A stretch of 64,000 nucleotides of DNA, from positions 1 through 64,000 of the forward strand of contig NZ_JABCSC020000005.1 in NCBI RefSeq assembly GCF_012972705.2, given 5' to 3'. Source of the DNA: Uliginosibacterium aquaticum. Lineage in GTDB: Bacteria > Pseudomonadota > Gammaproteobacteria > Burkholderiales > Rhodocyclaceae. Positions 26,867 to 35,774 of the stretch are shown here, piece after piece (position 1 is the stretch's first letter; each line of letters starts with the position of its first letter). The notes under the pieces are model-generated. The model did no database searches. It was given only the letters and a program-made list of their open reading frames with translations, and had not been told where the DNA came from. A program made the position numbers and the translations under genes.

Positions 26867-26877
26867 GGCAGGCTCCG

Positions 26878-27591
26878 TCAGTTCTTGAGGTTGATGAGTG
26901 AGAGGAATTCGCGGCGCAGCGAGGCATCCTTGAGAAAGACGCCGCGCATCACGCTGTTAATCATTTTTGTGTCACTGTCCTTCACGCCGCGCCAGTGCAT
27001 GCAGAAGTGGTCGGCTTCCATCACCACGGAGAGGCCGTCCGGGCTGACCTTGTCCATCAGCAGGTTGGCGACCTGGGTGATGGCTTCTTCCTGGATCTGC
27101 GGGCGGCTCATGATCCACTCGGCGAGCCGGGCGTATTTCGACAGGCCGATCAGGTTCGAGTGCTCGTTGGGCATGATGCCGATCCACAGTCGGCCCATGA
27201 TCGGGCAGAAGTGGTGCGAGCAGGCGCTGCGTACGGTTATCGGGCCGACGATCATCAGTTCGTTGAGGTGCTCGGCATTAGGAAATTCGGTGACCGGCGG
27301 CGCCGGGACGTAGCGGCCTCGAAACACCTCGGTCAGGTACATTTTGGCCACGCGGCGTGCGGTGTCCTGGGTGTTGTGGTCGCTACGGGTGTCGATCACC
27401 AGGCTTTCGAGCACGGTCTTCATTTTTTCTTCGACCTCGTCGAGCAGCGCGTCCAGCTCGCCGGGCTCGATGAACGCCGAAATATTGTCATTGGCATGAA
27501 AGCGCTGCTGCGCCTGCTGGATGCGGCTGCGGATCTTCTCCGAAACCGGAACGTAGCGATGAGTGGTGGAGTCGGGGGGCGTGTCAGACAT
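26878..27591 (-). CDS. folE: GTP cyclohydrolase I
   Basis: This enzyme converts GTP to 7,8-dihydroneopterin triphosphate, first step of tetrahydrofolate and pterin synthesis. In 237 residues it has the zinc and active-site block RSACSHHFCPIMGRLWIGIMP, then LSKYARLAEW, RPQIQEEAITQVANLL and EADHFCMHWRGVKD. It is somewhat longer than E. coli FolE at the N-terminus. It is followed 12 bp later by the BLUF gene. Flavins for that photoreceptor come from GTP through a different cyclohydrolase, so the pairing is regulatory at most. Confidence 0.95.
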   Translation of the reverse strand: MSDTPPDSTTHRYVPVSEKIRSRIQQAQQRFHANDNISAFIEPGELDALLDEVEEKMKTVLESLVIDTRSDHNTQDTARRVAKMYLTEVFRGRYVPAPPVTEFPNAEHLNELMIVGPITVRSACSHHFCPIMGRLWIGIMPNEHSNLIGLSKYARLAEWIMSRPQIQEEAITQVANLLMDKVSPDGLSVVMEADHFCMHWRGVKDSDTKMINSVMRGVFLKDASLRREFLSLINLKN

Positions 27592-27720
27592 GTTGTTGTT
27601 TCCTGTTTCAGGACTTCGTCAGCTTAGCGCATCACCGTGATGGCGGAAACCACGAGGTGGCAGCGCCATGTGATTCATGCTGCGATATAAGGTTCAAGAT
27701 TCTTGCGCGCTGAGGGTGGT

Positions 27721-28716
27721 TCAGCAGATGCGCGGCAGTGGGTCTTCGGCGAGTTCGTCCAGATAGCGTTGTCCGCCGAGCGGGGTGCGCAGGATAACGC
27801 GTCTATCCACGGTGAGATGACCAATACGGGTGGCCGACTGGCCTTCAGGCAGGGCCTGCCAGCGCGCCAGTACTTCATTGGCTGACTCCACTGCAACGAT
27901 GGCCACGATGCGCCCTTCGCAGGCCAGTTGCAGCGGGTTGAAGCCGAGCAGTTGGCAAACGCCGCTGACCTCCGGGCGCAGGGGAATGACGGCCTCGTTC
28001 AGCTCGCAGCCGCAGCCGCTGGCCTGCAGGATCTCGTGCAGCACACTGGCGAGACCGCCGCGCGTGGGGTCGCGCATGAAGCGCAGGCCCGGCAAGTCGC
28101 GCACTGCGTGCGCCAACTCCAGTACGCAACTGGCATCGGATTGCAATCCGCTGGAGAGACCAAAAGCTTCGCGTGCCATCAGCACGCTGGCGCCGTGATC
28201 GCCCAACGGGCCGCTGACCAGCACCGCATCGCCCGGCTGTACGCTGCGGATATCCAGCGCGCAACCGGCGTCGCGCCAACCCAGCCCGGTACTGGCGATC
28301 ACCAGACCGCTGCCCTGGCCGCGCGGCACCACCTTGGTGTCGCCACCGATGATCGGCACACCCGCTGCGCGCGCTGCTGCACCGGCGGATTCGAGCAGGC
28401 GGCGTAGCGTATCGAGGGCGAAGCCTTCTTCGATGATCAGGTTGAGGGTCAGTGCCGCCGGCTCGGCACCGGAGACCGCCAGATCATTGAGCGTGCCGTG
28501 CACCGCAAGGCTGCCGATGTTGCCGCCGGGGAACTCCAGCGGCTGCACGGTGAAGCTGTCGCTGGCCATGAGTGGAATGCGCTTGTCCGACGCCAGCGGG
28601 CTGGCGTCGGTGAAGGCTTCACGGCAGCCTAGCGCCGGGAACACCAGGGTTTCGAGCAGCTCGCGCATCAGACGGCCGCCGTTGCCGTGGGCGAGCTGGA
28701 TATGGGTGGCTTTCAT
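27721..28716 (-). CDS. hypE: Hydrogenase maturation factor HypE
   Basis: HypE dehydrates its C-terminal S-carboxamide to thiocyanate, donating cyanide to the Fe site of NiFe hydrogenases. ATG 28716 overlaps the hypF stop and gives 331 residues. Visible are the N-terminal GNGGRLMRELLE block, the ATP-binding AIR-synthase fold (FPGGNIGSLAVHGTLNDLAVSGAEP, GGDTKVVPRGQG), RFMRDPTRGGLASVLHEI, and the essential terminal PRIC cysteine. It is last of hypCABDFE. Confidence 0.97.
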   Translation of the reverse strand: MKATHIQLAHGNGGRLMRELLETLVFPALGCREAFTDASPLASDKRIPLMASDSFTVQPLEFPGGNIGSLAVHGTLNDLAVSGAEPAALTLNLIIEEGFALDTLRRLLESAGAAARAAGVPIIGGDTKVVPRGQGSGLVIASTGLGWRDAGCALDIRSVQPGDAVLVSGPLGDHGASVLMAREAFGLSSGLQSDASCVLELAHAVRDLPGLRFMRDPTRGGLASVLHEILQASGCGCELNEAVIPLRPEVSGVCQLLGFNPLQLACEGRIVAIVAVESANEVLARWQALPEGQSATRIGHLTVDRRVILRTPLGGQRYLDELAEDPLPRIC

Positions 28717-30944
28717 GCGCAATCTTTCGCAAGGATTTCCATGAGCTGGCCGAGGGCCAGGCCGGCATCGTTGGGCGGCTGGCGCTGCGGCAGGAGGAGA
28801 GGGCGCGCGCCGAGATGATGCTGCAGGCGCTCGGCCAGCAGGCTGTTCTGGAACACGCCGCCGCAGCCGCCGATGGCGGTTTCGCCGGGCAAGGCAAGTA
28901 GAAAGATGAGTTCAGCGGCCGCGCGAGCCAGGGCGTCGTGCAGTGCCCAGGCCCTCGCGGCAACGGGGATCTGCAGATCGCTCAGGCCGGCAAGCCAGGG
29001 CTGCCAGTCGAGCAGCCAGAGGCCTGCTTCGGCTTGCCAGTGGATCGGCCAGTGCGGCCCTTCGCTGACGGATTCCGCCAGCGCCTGCAGACGCATCGGC
29101 GCTTCACCCTCGAAACTGGCCTGGGTACATACGCCGAGGATGGCGGCGGCGGCGTCGAAGAAGCGGCCGATGGCAGACGTGGGCGGGCTGTTCACGCCGC
29201 CTTGCCAGGCGCGTTGCAGAAGTTCGAGTTGTGGATGCCAGGGCGGGCAGGTCAGGCCTGCCTCCCATAACAGGCCAGCCGCGCTGCGCCAGCACTCGCG
29301 GCTGGCGGCCTCGCCGCCGGGCAAACGGAAGGGGCGCAGGCTGGCTATGCGTAGCCAGTGTCCCGGTGCGCCAAGCAAGGCTTCGCCACCCCATAGCTGG
29401 CCGTCAGGCCCGAGGCCTACTCCATCCCAAGTGAATGTCAGCCAGTGTTTGATCTGTGGATATTCGGCGGCGAGGGCGCTGGCGTGAGCGTGGTGATGCC
29501 AGGTCTCGTGCAGTGGCAAAGCACTGGCCAAAGCATGCTGGCGGCCACGGTAGTGCGGATGGGCATCAAGCGCGATGCGTTCTGCTTGCACTTTGTATAA
29601 GCGGCTGAAGTCCGCGACCACGCGCGTCAGCCAGGCCATGCTTTCGGGATGGTCAAGGTCGCCGATATGGGGTGAGATCACGGCGCGGTCTTCCCAGCCC
29701 AGCGCAATGCAGACCTTCTGCTCGCCGCCCAGTGCCAGCGTAGGCCGTGCCAGTCGTCCCGGCAGCTGCCATTCCTGAGGCGCTTCGCCCCGCCCGAGGC
29801 GGATCGGCATCGGCGTAGCCGCGCATAGCCACACGCTGTCTTCTGCCGGGCGCAGGATCGGGCGGTCGTGATGCAGGAAGCCGTCGGCAATCCGGCCTAA
29901 GCGGGCTTCGGCTTCGGCCGGATCGAGGCAGATCGGCTCGCCTGAGAGATTGCCGGAGGTGGCGATCAGTGGCGCGCCGAAGTCCGCCGCCAGCAAGGCT
30001 TGCAGGGGCGAGTGGGGCAGCATCGCACCGATGCGCCGCATGCCCGGTGCGATGTCTTCCGCCAGCCCATTGTGGGCGCGAGCTTCAATCAGCACGATGG
30101 GGCGCTGCGGGCTGTGCAGCAGGGCAAGTTCACTAGGGCTGGGGGCGAGGTATTTGTGCAGCATGGCGTTGCCATCTTCCCCGCACTCGTCAAAGAGCAG
30201 CGCAAAGGGGCGAGCCGGACGTTGCTTGCGTGTGCGCAGGCGGGCGACGGTGGCTGCATTGCGCGCATCGCACATCAGGTGATAGCCACCAACGCCGCGC
30301 ACCGCAATGATCTGCTCCTCGCGCAGGGCGCTGAGTGCGACTTGCAAGGCTGCTTCGCCGGTTTCATCGCGCCAGCGCAGTTGCGGGCCGCAGGCCGGGC
30401 AGGCCAGCGGCTCGGCATGAAAGCGCCGCTCGGCCGGGTTCTCATACTCCGCGCGGCAGGCCGGGCACAGCGGAAAATTAGTCATGCTGGTGCGCTCGCG
30501 GTCGTAGGGGAGTTCGGCGATCAAGGTGTAGCGCGGGCCGCACTGGGTGCAGTTGATGAAGGGGTAGCGGAAGCGGCGGTTGGCCGGATCAAACAACTCG
30601 CGGCGGCAGTCGGCACACAGGTGAGTGTCCGCTGGCAGATGAATGTCGGGAGCATCTTCCGTGTGGCTGGCGAGAATGACGAAATCACGGCGACTCTGAG
30701 CGATGGCTTGCCGGATGCTGTGCAGAATCTGCGGCTTGGCCAGTGGCGGCGCTTCCTTGATCAGGCGCTGACTGAAGCTATCGAGAGTGTCAGCCAGGCC
30801 CTCGGTTTCGATCTGCACTTGGCCGGAGCGGTTCTGCACCCAGCCACCCAGGCTCAATTCATGTGCGAGGCGGTGCACGAAGGGGCGAAAGCCGACACCT
30901 TGCACGATGCCGCCGAGGGTCAGATGGAGTCGCTGCAAGCTCAT
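28713..30944 (-). CDS. hypF: Carbamoyltransferase HypF
   Basis: HypF makes the carbamoyl group for HypE from carbamoyl phosphate and ATP. ATG 30944 (MSLQRLHLTLGG) gives 743 residues with ATGA overlaps on both sides. Domains in order: acylphosphatase (GIVQGVGFRPFVHRLA), zinc fingers (CADCRRELF, CTQCGPRY, CPACRAEY, CPACGPQL), YrdC-like (VRGVGGYHLMCDA, APLIATSGNLSGEPI), and Kae1-like (HHHAHASALAAEY, FTWDGVGLGPDGQLWGGE, GGCGGVFQN). It is complete. Confidence 0.97.
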   Translation of the reverse strand: MSLQRLHLTLGGIVQGVGFRPFVHRLAHELSLGGWVQNRSGQVQIETEGLADTLDSFSQRLIKEAPPLAKPQILHSIRQAIAQSRRDFVILASHTEDAPDIHLPADTHLCADCRRELFDPANRRFRYPFINCTQCGPRYTLIAELPYDRERTSMTNFPLCPACRAEYENPAERRFHAEPLACPACGPQLRWRDETGEAALQVALSALREEQIIAVRGVGGYHLMCDARNAATVARLRTRKQRPARPFALLFDECGEDGNAMLHKYLAPSPSELALLHSPQRPIVLIEARAHNGLAEDIAPGMRRIGAMLPHSPLQALLAADFGAPLIATSGNLSGEPICLDPAEAEARLGRIADGFLHHDRPILRPAEDSVWLCAATPMPIRLGRGEAPQEWQLPGRLARPTLALGGEQKVCIALGWEDRAVISPHIGDLDHPESMAWLTRVVADFSRLYKVQAERIALDAHPHYRGRQHALASALPLHETWHHHAHASALAAEYPQIKHWLTFTWDGVGLGPDGQLWGGEALLGAPGHWLRIASLRPFRLPGGEAASRECWRSAAGLLWEAGLTCPPWHPQLELLQRAWQGGVNSPPTSAIGRFFDAAAAILGVCTQASFEGEAPMRLQALAESVSEGPHWPIHWQAEAGLWLLDWQPWLAGLSDLQIPVAARAWALHDALARAAAELIFLLALPGETAIGGCGGVFQNSLLAERLQHHLGARPLLLPQRQPPNDAGLALGQLMEILAKDCA

Positions 30945-32032
30945 GCGGTGGCAACGCGTTCGCCGGCCCGCCACCAGATGTGGCAGGCCCCTTCGTCGGA
31001 GACCATGCAGGGGCCGATCGGTGACTCCGGTGTGCAGGCGCGGCCATACAGCCGGCATTCGCTGGGACGTTTGTGAGCCAGCAGCACGGCGGCACAATCA
31101 CAACCGGCGGGCATCTGGCCGCTACGTTTGTGGCCGCTGATGGCGACCGGGAACTGCAGCGAGGCGTCACGCGCGGCGTGCAGGGATGTCAGACGGTAGC
31201 CCGAAGCCGGGATGCTGCCGATGCCGCGCCAGGGGGCATCGACTATGTCGAAGGCTTTGGCGAGCAGGGCTTGCGCCTGCGGGTTGCCGTCGGCTTTTAC
31301 GACGGCAGGATAGGCGTTGTCCAGCGCGGCCTCATGTCGCAGCGCGTGACGCAGAACCGCGTGCAGTCCGGTGAGCAGGGTGTCGGCCGCAAAGCCGGCA
31401 ACGGCCACTGGCAGAGCGTATTTCTCGGCGACGAAGCGCCATTCGTTCGCCCCCATGATGGCGGCGACATGGCCCGGCGCGATCATCGCTTCAAAGCTGC
31501 TACCCGCTTGCAACAGAAATTCCACGGCCGGCCAGGTGCGGCGACCGGCCAGCTGCAGGAACAGGTTGGCAGGCAGATCTGCCTCGGCCAGCATCGCAGC
31601 GACCGGGGCCAGGGTGGTCTCGAAGCCGGCGACGAAGAAAACCAGCGGGCGCGGTGCGAGGCTGCGCGCGAGGGCGATGACCTCGAGCGGCGAGGCGATC
31701 GGGCGGATGTCCGCGCCCTGTGCGCGAGCGGCAGCGAGGGAGTTGGCTTCACCCTTATTCAGATTGACCGGCACGCGCAGCATGTCACCAAAGGCGACGA
31801 GGGTGAGCGGGTGCAGCAAGGCCATCTGGATCGCCTGATGAATGGCTTCCTCGGGGCAGACGCAGACCGGGCAGCCGGGCCCCGGGATCAGTTGCACCCA
31901 GTCCGGCAGCAGGCTGCGCAGGCCCAGTTCGGTAATGCTGCGCTCATGCCCGCCACACACATTGAGCACCCGGATCGGGCGGAGCGGGGCGGGCAGGGCC
32001 TGGATGCGGGCCAGCGTGTCGCGGGCGTTCAT
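30941..32032 (-). CDS. hypD: Hydrogenase maturation factor HypD
   Basis: HypD carries a 4Fe-4S cluster and, with HypC, assembles the Fe(CN)2CO unit. ATG 32032 overlaps the hypB stop and gives 363 residues. Conserved motifs are NVCGGHERSI, IPGPGCPVCVCPEEAI, VFFVAGFETT and a C-terminal cysteine array (AGCDCAAVL, ECRLYGRACTPESPIGPC). All expected cysteines are present. Confidence 0.97.
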   Translation of the reverse strand: MNARDTLARIQALPAPLRPIRVLNVCGGHERSITELGLRSLLPDWVQLIPGPGCPVCVCPEEAIHQAIQMALLHPLTLVAFGDMLRVPVNLNKGEANSLAAARAQGADIRPIASPLEVIALARSLAPRPLVFFVAGFETTLAPVAAMLAEADLPANLFLQLAGRRTWPAVEFLLQAGSSFEAMIAPGHVAAIMGANEWRFVAEKYALPVAVAGFAADTLLTGLHAVLRHALRHEAALDNAYPAVVKADGNPQAQALLAKAFDIVDAPWRGIGSIPASGYRLTSLHAARDASLQFPVAISGHKRSGQMPAGCDCAAVLLAHKRPSECRLYGRACTPESPIGPCMVSDEGACHIWWRAGERVATA

Positions 32033-32787
32033 GCCGGTTTCCAAACATGCGCCAGACGGCCCGCAGTGTGTTCGCGGAGGATCCAGTCCTGCAGCGGCAC
32101 GAGACTGTCGGGCTGCAGGCTTGATAGGGTTAGGCAGGGGGCTGAACTGGCGAGCTGACGCAGGCAGGCTTCACTGCGCGTGGGGTCGAACTGGGGCAGA
32201 TGCGGCAACAGATCGGCCTTGGTGATCAGCATCAGATCGGCCTTGTGGAACAGACCCGGGTATTTGGCGGGCTTGTCGTCACCCTCACAGACCGAGAGCA
32301 GGGCGATGCGTTTCGCTTCCCCCAGATCGAAGCTTGCCGGGCAGACCAGATTGCCGACGTTTTCGATGAAGAGGATATCGATGGTGTTCAGATCGAGCTG
32401 CGGCAGTGCTGCTCGGATCATCGCTGCATCCAGATGACAGGCCTGCCCGGTTGTGATCTGGAAGGTCGGGGCGCCGGTGCGGGCGATGCGGCGGGCATCG
32501 TTGTCGGTTTCCAGATCGCCGACCAGTACTGCACAGCGCAGTGGCAGGCGCGGGATCAGGGCTTCGAGCAAAGCCGTCTTGCCGCTGCCGGGGCTGGACA
32601 TCAGATTGAGCACCAGTACGCCATGGCGGCGGAAATCTGCCCGGTTCTGCGCTGCAATCGCTTCGTTGGCACCAAACAATGATTCGCGCACCGCGATCAC
32701 GGTTTCATGCGAGGGAGCCTCCGCTGGCAAGCGCTGTTTGCGTGCCGCAGGTGAGTAAGGCAGGCCGCAGCCGCATTCATTGCACAT
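32029..32787 (-). CDS. hypB: Nickel-insertion GTPase HypB
   Basis: This GTPase is needed for nickel delivery to hydrogenase. ATG 32787, with GAGG 6 bp upstream, gives 252 residues beginning MCNECGCG, the high-affinity Ni-binding CxxCGC start. The P loop SSPGSGKT is at 64-71. GDLETDNDARRI and NVGNLVCPASFDLGE follow. The histidine-rich nickel-storage stretch found in some HypB proteins is absent here. It overlaps hypA by 11 bp and hypD by 4. Confidence 0.96.
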   Translation of the reverse strand: MCNECGCGLPYSPAARKQRLPAEAPSHETVIAVRESLFGANEAIAAQNRADFRRHGVLVLNLMSSPGSGKTALLEALIPRLPLRCAVLVGDLETDNDARRIARTGAPTFQITTGQACHLDAAMIRAALPQLDLNTIDILFIENVGNLVCPASFDLGEAKRIALLSVCEGDDKPAKYPGLFHKADLMLITKADLLPHLPQFDPTRSEACLRQLASSAPCLTLSSLQPDSLVPLQDWILREHTAGRLAHVWKPA

Positions 32788-33136
32788 GTGCATCCTCGCG
32801 CAGGATCAGACCGGTCAATAACACGCCATCCCCGGCTATCAGTTGTACCGCCGGGCTGCCACAGGCCGGACAGCACAGGGCATTGGGCGCGACTTCGGCC
32901 TCCTGGCCACAGCGCGTACAGCGCACGCGTGCAGGCTGAAAGGTGATTTCGAGCTTGGCGCCAGCCGCCGACGTATCGGGGCTGGCATGAGGAAAGAGGT
33001 GGGTCAGCAGATCCGGCTCGCAACCCGAGAGGGCGCCGACGCTGACCTGCAGTGCGCGCAATTGGCGACCGGGGTGATTGGCCAGCTCGCGCTCGGCGCT
33101 GGTAATCAGGGCGCGGCACAGCGCAAGTTCATGCAT
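32777..33136 (-). CDS. hypA: Nickel metallochaperone HypA
   Basis: HypA binds nickel through its N-terminal Met-His-Glu and carries a structural zinc site. ATG 33136 yields MHELALCRAL and 119 residues, with an 8-bp overlap with hypC. The zinc site is two CxxC pairs (CTRCGQ and CPACGS). GALSGCEPDLL fits the family. Confidence 0.96.
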   Translation of the reverse strand: MHELALCRALITSAERELANHPGRQLRALQVSVGALSGCEPDLLTHLFPHASPDTSAAGAKLEITFQPARVRCTRCGQEAEVAPNALCCPACGSPAVQLIAGDGVLLTGLILREDAHVQ

Positions 33137-33359
33137 CGCGACCCGCCTCCATGGCCTGCCACAAAGTGTGTGATTCCTCAGCCAGGGTGGCATCCACGCG
33201 CTCGATGGCATAGCCGACATGCACCATCACATAGTCGCCTGGGTGTGGCCAGGGCTGGGGCAGCAGGCTCAGGGCAATTTCACGACGCACGCCCAGCGCT
33301 TCGGCGAAGGCACGCTCGCCGTGGAGACTGACGATCTTCATGGGTACGCCGAGGCACAT
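33129..33359 (-). CDS. hypC: Hydrogenase assembly chaperone HypC
   Basis: This 76-residue chaperone begins MCLGVPMKI, with the essential Cys2 that binds the iron intermediate. GDYVMVHVGYAIERVD is the family core. It is first in hypCABDFE. A GGAG ribosome site lies 6-9 bp before the ATG, and the end of a MITE-like element begins at 33373. The promoter must therefore lie inside or beyond that element. Confidence 0.96.
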   Translation of the reverse strand: MCLGVPMKIVSLHGERAFAEALGVRREIALSLLPQPWPHPGDYVMVHVGYAIERVDATLAEESHTLWQAMEAGRDA

Positions 33360-33372
33360 CCCTGTCTCCCTG

Positions 33373-33639
33373 AGGGTCTGTTGACATACATTCGTCGGTC
33401 GCGCTCGCGGCGCTTTGGGCGCGGAACAAGGCGCAGCGCCGAAGTCAGGGTGGCCCCCTGACTAGAAGCTGCAACGCAGAGCCGCGTTCAAAGCGCCCGA
33501 ACCCTGGGGGTTGAAGCGTATGGCTCGTGGCACTGCGTTGCGCTCCTTGTGTGGAGGCCCACTCCACACTGTGTTGCGCGCCTTGTCCCACAAGCCATAC
33601 GTTTCAACGCGATTCGCCGAATGTATGTCAACAGACCCT
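33373..33639. mobile_element. MITE-like palindromic element between hyp and hyd operons
   Basis: Perfect 22-bp terminal inverted repeats (33373-33394 and 33618-33639; outer end AGGGTCTGTTGACATAC) bound 267 bp with no coding frame. The interior is itself highly dyadic: GCGCTTTG..CGCGG (33410-33424) pairs with 33482-33496, GTTGAAGCGTATGGCT (33510-33525) pairs with 33593-33608, and hairpins lie at 33444-33462 and 33549-33569. This architecture fits a non-autonomous miniature inverted-repeat transposable element. No target-site duplication could be resolved and no matching transposase is in the window. Confidence 0.75.
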
Positions 33640-33785
33640 AAAGCCCTTCAGTCCGGATGGGCATATCCGGCGAAGCAATTATGAACAGGCATTTACGATC
33701 AAATCAGAGGCCTTCCCGATAGGGCTTGCCGCATCTGCCGGGGCTGCCGATAAAGAGGAATGCAAGCGCTTTCGGGAGCATGACC
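33640..33785 (+). promoter_or_regulatory. Leader/promoter region of the hydrogenase structural operon
   Basis: These 146 bp lie between the MITE-like element and the hydB start. GGGAG at 33774-33778 is the ribosome site for ATG 33786. The short palindrome-like stretch TTTACGATCAAA lies at about 33690. It does not match the FNR consensus well, and no clear sigma-54 site was found. Confidence 0.3.
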
Positions 33786-34940
33786 ATGAGTGACATGCGT
33801 TACCTGCACCGTGCCGATCTGCCTACGTTGTTCAGTGCGATCCGGGAGGCAGGCTACCGGCTGATCGGCCCGCGCGAGGAGACCGGTCAGGGCGGCCTTG
33901 TGTATCGCGAGATCGATGGCGTGGAGGACCTGCCGCAGGGCGTTCGCGACAGCCAGGCCCCCGGCCATTACCGGCTGGTGAAAACCGGTTCAGCACGCTG
34001 CTTTGCCTGGGCCAACACGGCCTCCGCCATCAAGCCCTATCTCTATGCGCCGCGCGAAAAGCTCTGGCGCGCGGTGCGCAAGGATGGCCGGGTGCATTTC
34101 GAAGCTGTCGAGCGCGAGGCCGCCAAGACCGCCATCCTCGGCGTGCGGGCCTGCGATCTGGCAGCACTTGAACTGCAGGACGCCCACTTCCTGCAAGGCG
34201 CCTATGTGGATCCTTATTACAAGGCGCGGCGCGAGCGTCTGCTGCTGGTAGCCGTCAATTGCACCCATGCGGCCGACACCTGTTTCTGCGCCTCCACCGG
34301 CGATGGCCCGGCGGCGCGCGAGGGTTATGACCTGCTGCTCGACGAACTGGAAGAGGGCTATTTGCTGCGCGTGGGTAGCGAGCGCGGCGCCATGATTGCG
34401 GCCGATCTGCCGTTGCAGCCAGCCAGCGCGGCGCAGCAGGCCGAGGCGAGCGCGCAGAGCGAAGCCTGCGCGCGGCAGCAGCAGCGCGCCCTGCCATCGC
34501 AGCAACGCCTCCAGCAACTGGACGCGCTGCTGGAAGATGCCCGCTGGACGCGCATCGCCGAGCGTTGCCTGTCCTGTGGTAACTGCACGGCGGTCTGCCC
34601 GACCTGTTTCTGCCACCGCGAATTCGAAGTGCCGGCGCTCGACGGCAAGAGCACCGAGCACTGGCGCGATGCGGACTCCTGTTTCAACGAGGATCACAGT
34701 TACATCGTCGGCGAAGTGGTGCGCCATGGCTCCCGCGAGCGCTACCGCCAGTGGATGACGCACAAGCTCTTCAACTGGGTGCCTCAGTACGGCCGCATCG
34801 GCTGCACCGGCTGCGGGCGCTGCACCACCTGGTGTCCGGCTAGCATTGATTTCGTGCTGGAGGCCAATGTGCTGCTCGGGCTTGCTGCGGCTCCCGAGGT
34901 GGAACTGCCGCATGTGGATGGATCGGAGGCTGCAGAGTGA
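33786..34940 (+). CDS. hydB: Group 3b-type hydrogenase beta subunit, Fe-S protein
   Basis: This cytoplasmic electron-transfer subunit has 384 residues from ATG 33786, chosen because GGGAG is 7 bp upstream (the ATG at 33780 is too close). Two 4Fe-4S motifs are near the C-terminus: C261/C264/C267/C271 (CLSCGNCTAVCP) and C340/C343/C346/C350 (CTGCGRCTTWCP). Earlier CTHAADTCFC and GVRACDLAALELQD are typical of the sulfhydrogenase/anaerobic sulfite reductase A family. It should pass electrons between the small subunit and the flavin subunit. First gene of hydBGDA; its stop overlaps the next start. Confidence 0.92.
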   Translation: MSDMRYLHRADLPTLFSAIREAGYRLIGPREETGQGGLVYREIDGVEDLPQGVRDSQAPGHYRLVKTGSARCFAWANTASAIKPYLYAPREKLWRAVRKDGRVHFEAVEREAAKTAILGVRACDLAALELQDAHFLQGAYVDPYYKARRERLLLVAVNCTHAADTCFCASTGDGPAAREGYDLLLDELEEGYLLRVGSERGAMIAADLPLQPASAAQQAEASAQSEACARQQQRALPSQQRLQQLDALLEDARWTRIAERCLSCGNCTAVCPTCFCHREFEVPALDGKSTEHWRDADSCFNEDHSYIVGEVVRHGSRERYRQWMTHKLFNWVPQYGRIGCTGCGRCTTWCPASIDFVLEANVLLGLAAAPEVELPHVDGSEAAE

Positions 34941-35773
34941 AACCCGCGAATCCTTATCTCCCCTGGGAAGCCGAGATCGTCGACCGCATCCAGGAAACGC
35001 CCGACATCTTCACCTGGCGGCTGCGCTTCACCGATCGCGAAGTGGCACGCCAGTACGGCTTCAAGCACGGCCAGTTCAATATGCTCTACCTGTACGGCGT
35101 GGGCGAAGTGGCGATCTCGGTCATGTCCAATGAAGGCGAAGAGCTGCTGCACACGATCCGCGCTGTTGGCCGCGTGACCCGCGCGATGATGGAGCTGAAG
35201 GTTGGTGACCACATCGGCGTGCGTGGCCCCTTCGGCAGCGCCTGGCCGCTGGATGTGGCGCGCGGCAAGGACATCGTCTTCGTCACCGCCGGCCTCGGCT
35301 GCGCACCGGTTACCTCGTCCATCAAGCACGTGGTGGCCAACCGGGCGGACTATGGCCGGCTGGTGATCATGCAGTCCGTGCGCCATCGCAACGAGGGCCT
35401 GTGGGAGCCGCAGTACGACGAATGGCGCAGCCTGCCCGATACGCAAGTGCTGCTCACGGCCTCGCGTGACAAGACGCGCTGGCCGCACTGGCATCTCGGC
35501 CGCGTCAGCGTGCTGCTCGATGAAGCTCAGTATGACAAGCAGAACTGCGTGGTGATGATGTGCGGACCGGACCAGATGATGGCCGACACCTCGCGCACCC
35601 TGGTCGATCTCGGCGTGCCGGGCGAGAGCATCCATGTTTCGCTGGAGCGCAACATGCAGTGCGCCGTGGGGCATTGTGGCCATTGTCAGCTCGGCCAGCA
35701 CTTCGTCTGCAAGGACGGGCCGATCTTCACCTGGCCGCAGGTCGCCGAACTCATGCGCGTGAAGGGGTACTGA
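34937..35773 (+). CDS. hydG: Group 3b-type hydrogenase gamma subunit, FAD/NAD(P)-binding diaphorase
   Basis: This 278-residue protein has a GTG start overlapping the hydB stop. The N-terminal flavin domain contains YGFKHGQFNMLYLYGVGE and the NAD(P) domain contains VFVTAGLGCAPVTSSIKHV and MMCGPDQMM. The C-terminal cysteines C242, C247, C250 and C258 (CAVGHCGHCQLGQHFVC) form a PyrK-type 2Fe-2S site. It exchanges hydride with NAD(P)H, giving the complex its reversible cofactor-linked activity. One base separates it from hydD. Confidence 0.93.
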   Translation: MKPANPYLPWEAEIVDRIQETPDIFTWRLRFTDREVARQYGFKHGQFNMLYLYGVGEVAISVMSNEGEELLHTIRAVGRVTRAMMELKVGDHIGVRGPFGSAWPLDVARGKDIVFVTAGLGCAPVTSSIKHVVANRADYGRLVIMQSVRHRNEGLWEPQYDEWRSLPDTQVLLTASRDKTRWPHWHLGRVSVLLDEAQYDKQNCVVMMCGPDQMMADTSRTLVDLGVPGESIHVSLERNMQCAVGHCGHCQLGQHFVCKDGPIFTWPQVAELMRVKGY

Positions 35774-35774
35774 G

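Noticed and set aside
30945-31097. N-terminal extension of hypF by 51 codons
   Set aside because: The extra segment overlaps hypD in another frame and has no HypF similarity; MSLQRLHLTLGG at 30944 matches HypF starts and gives the ATGA coupling.
33685-33700. Possible FNR box (TTTACGATCAAA) before the hydrogenase operon
   Set aside because: Only one half resembles TTGAT-N4-ATCAA; the other half does not.
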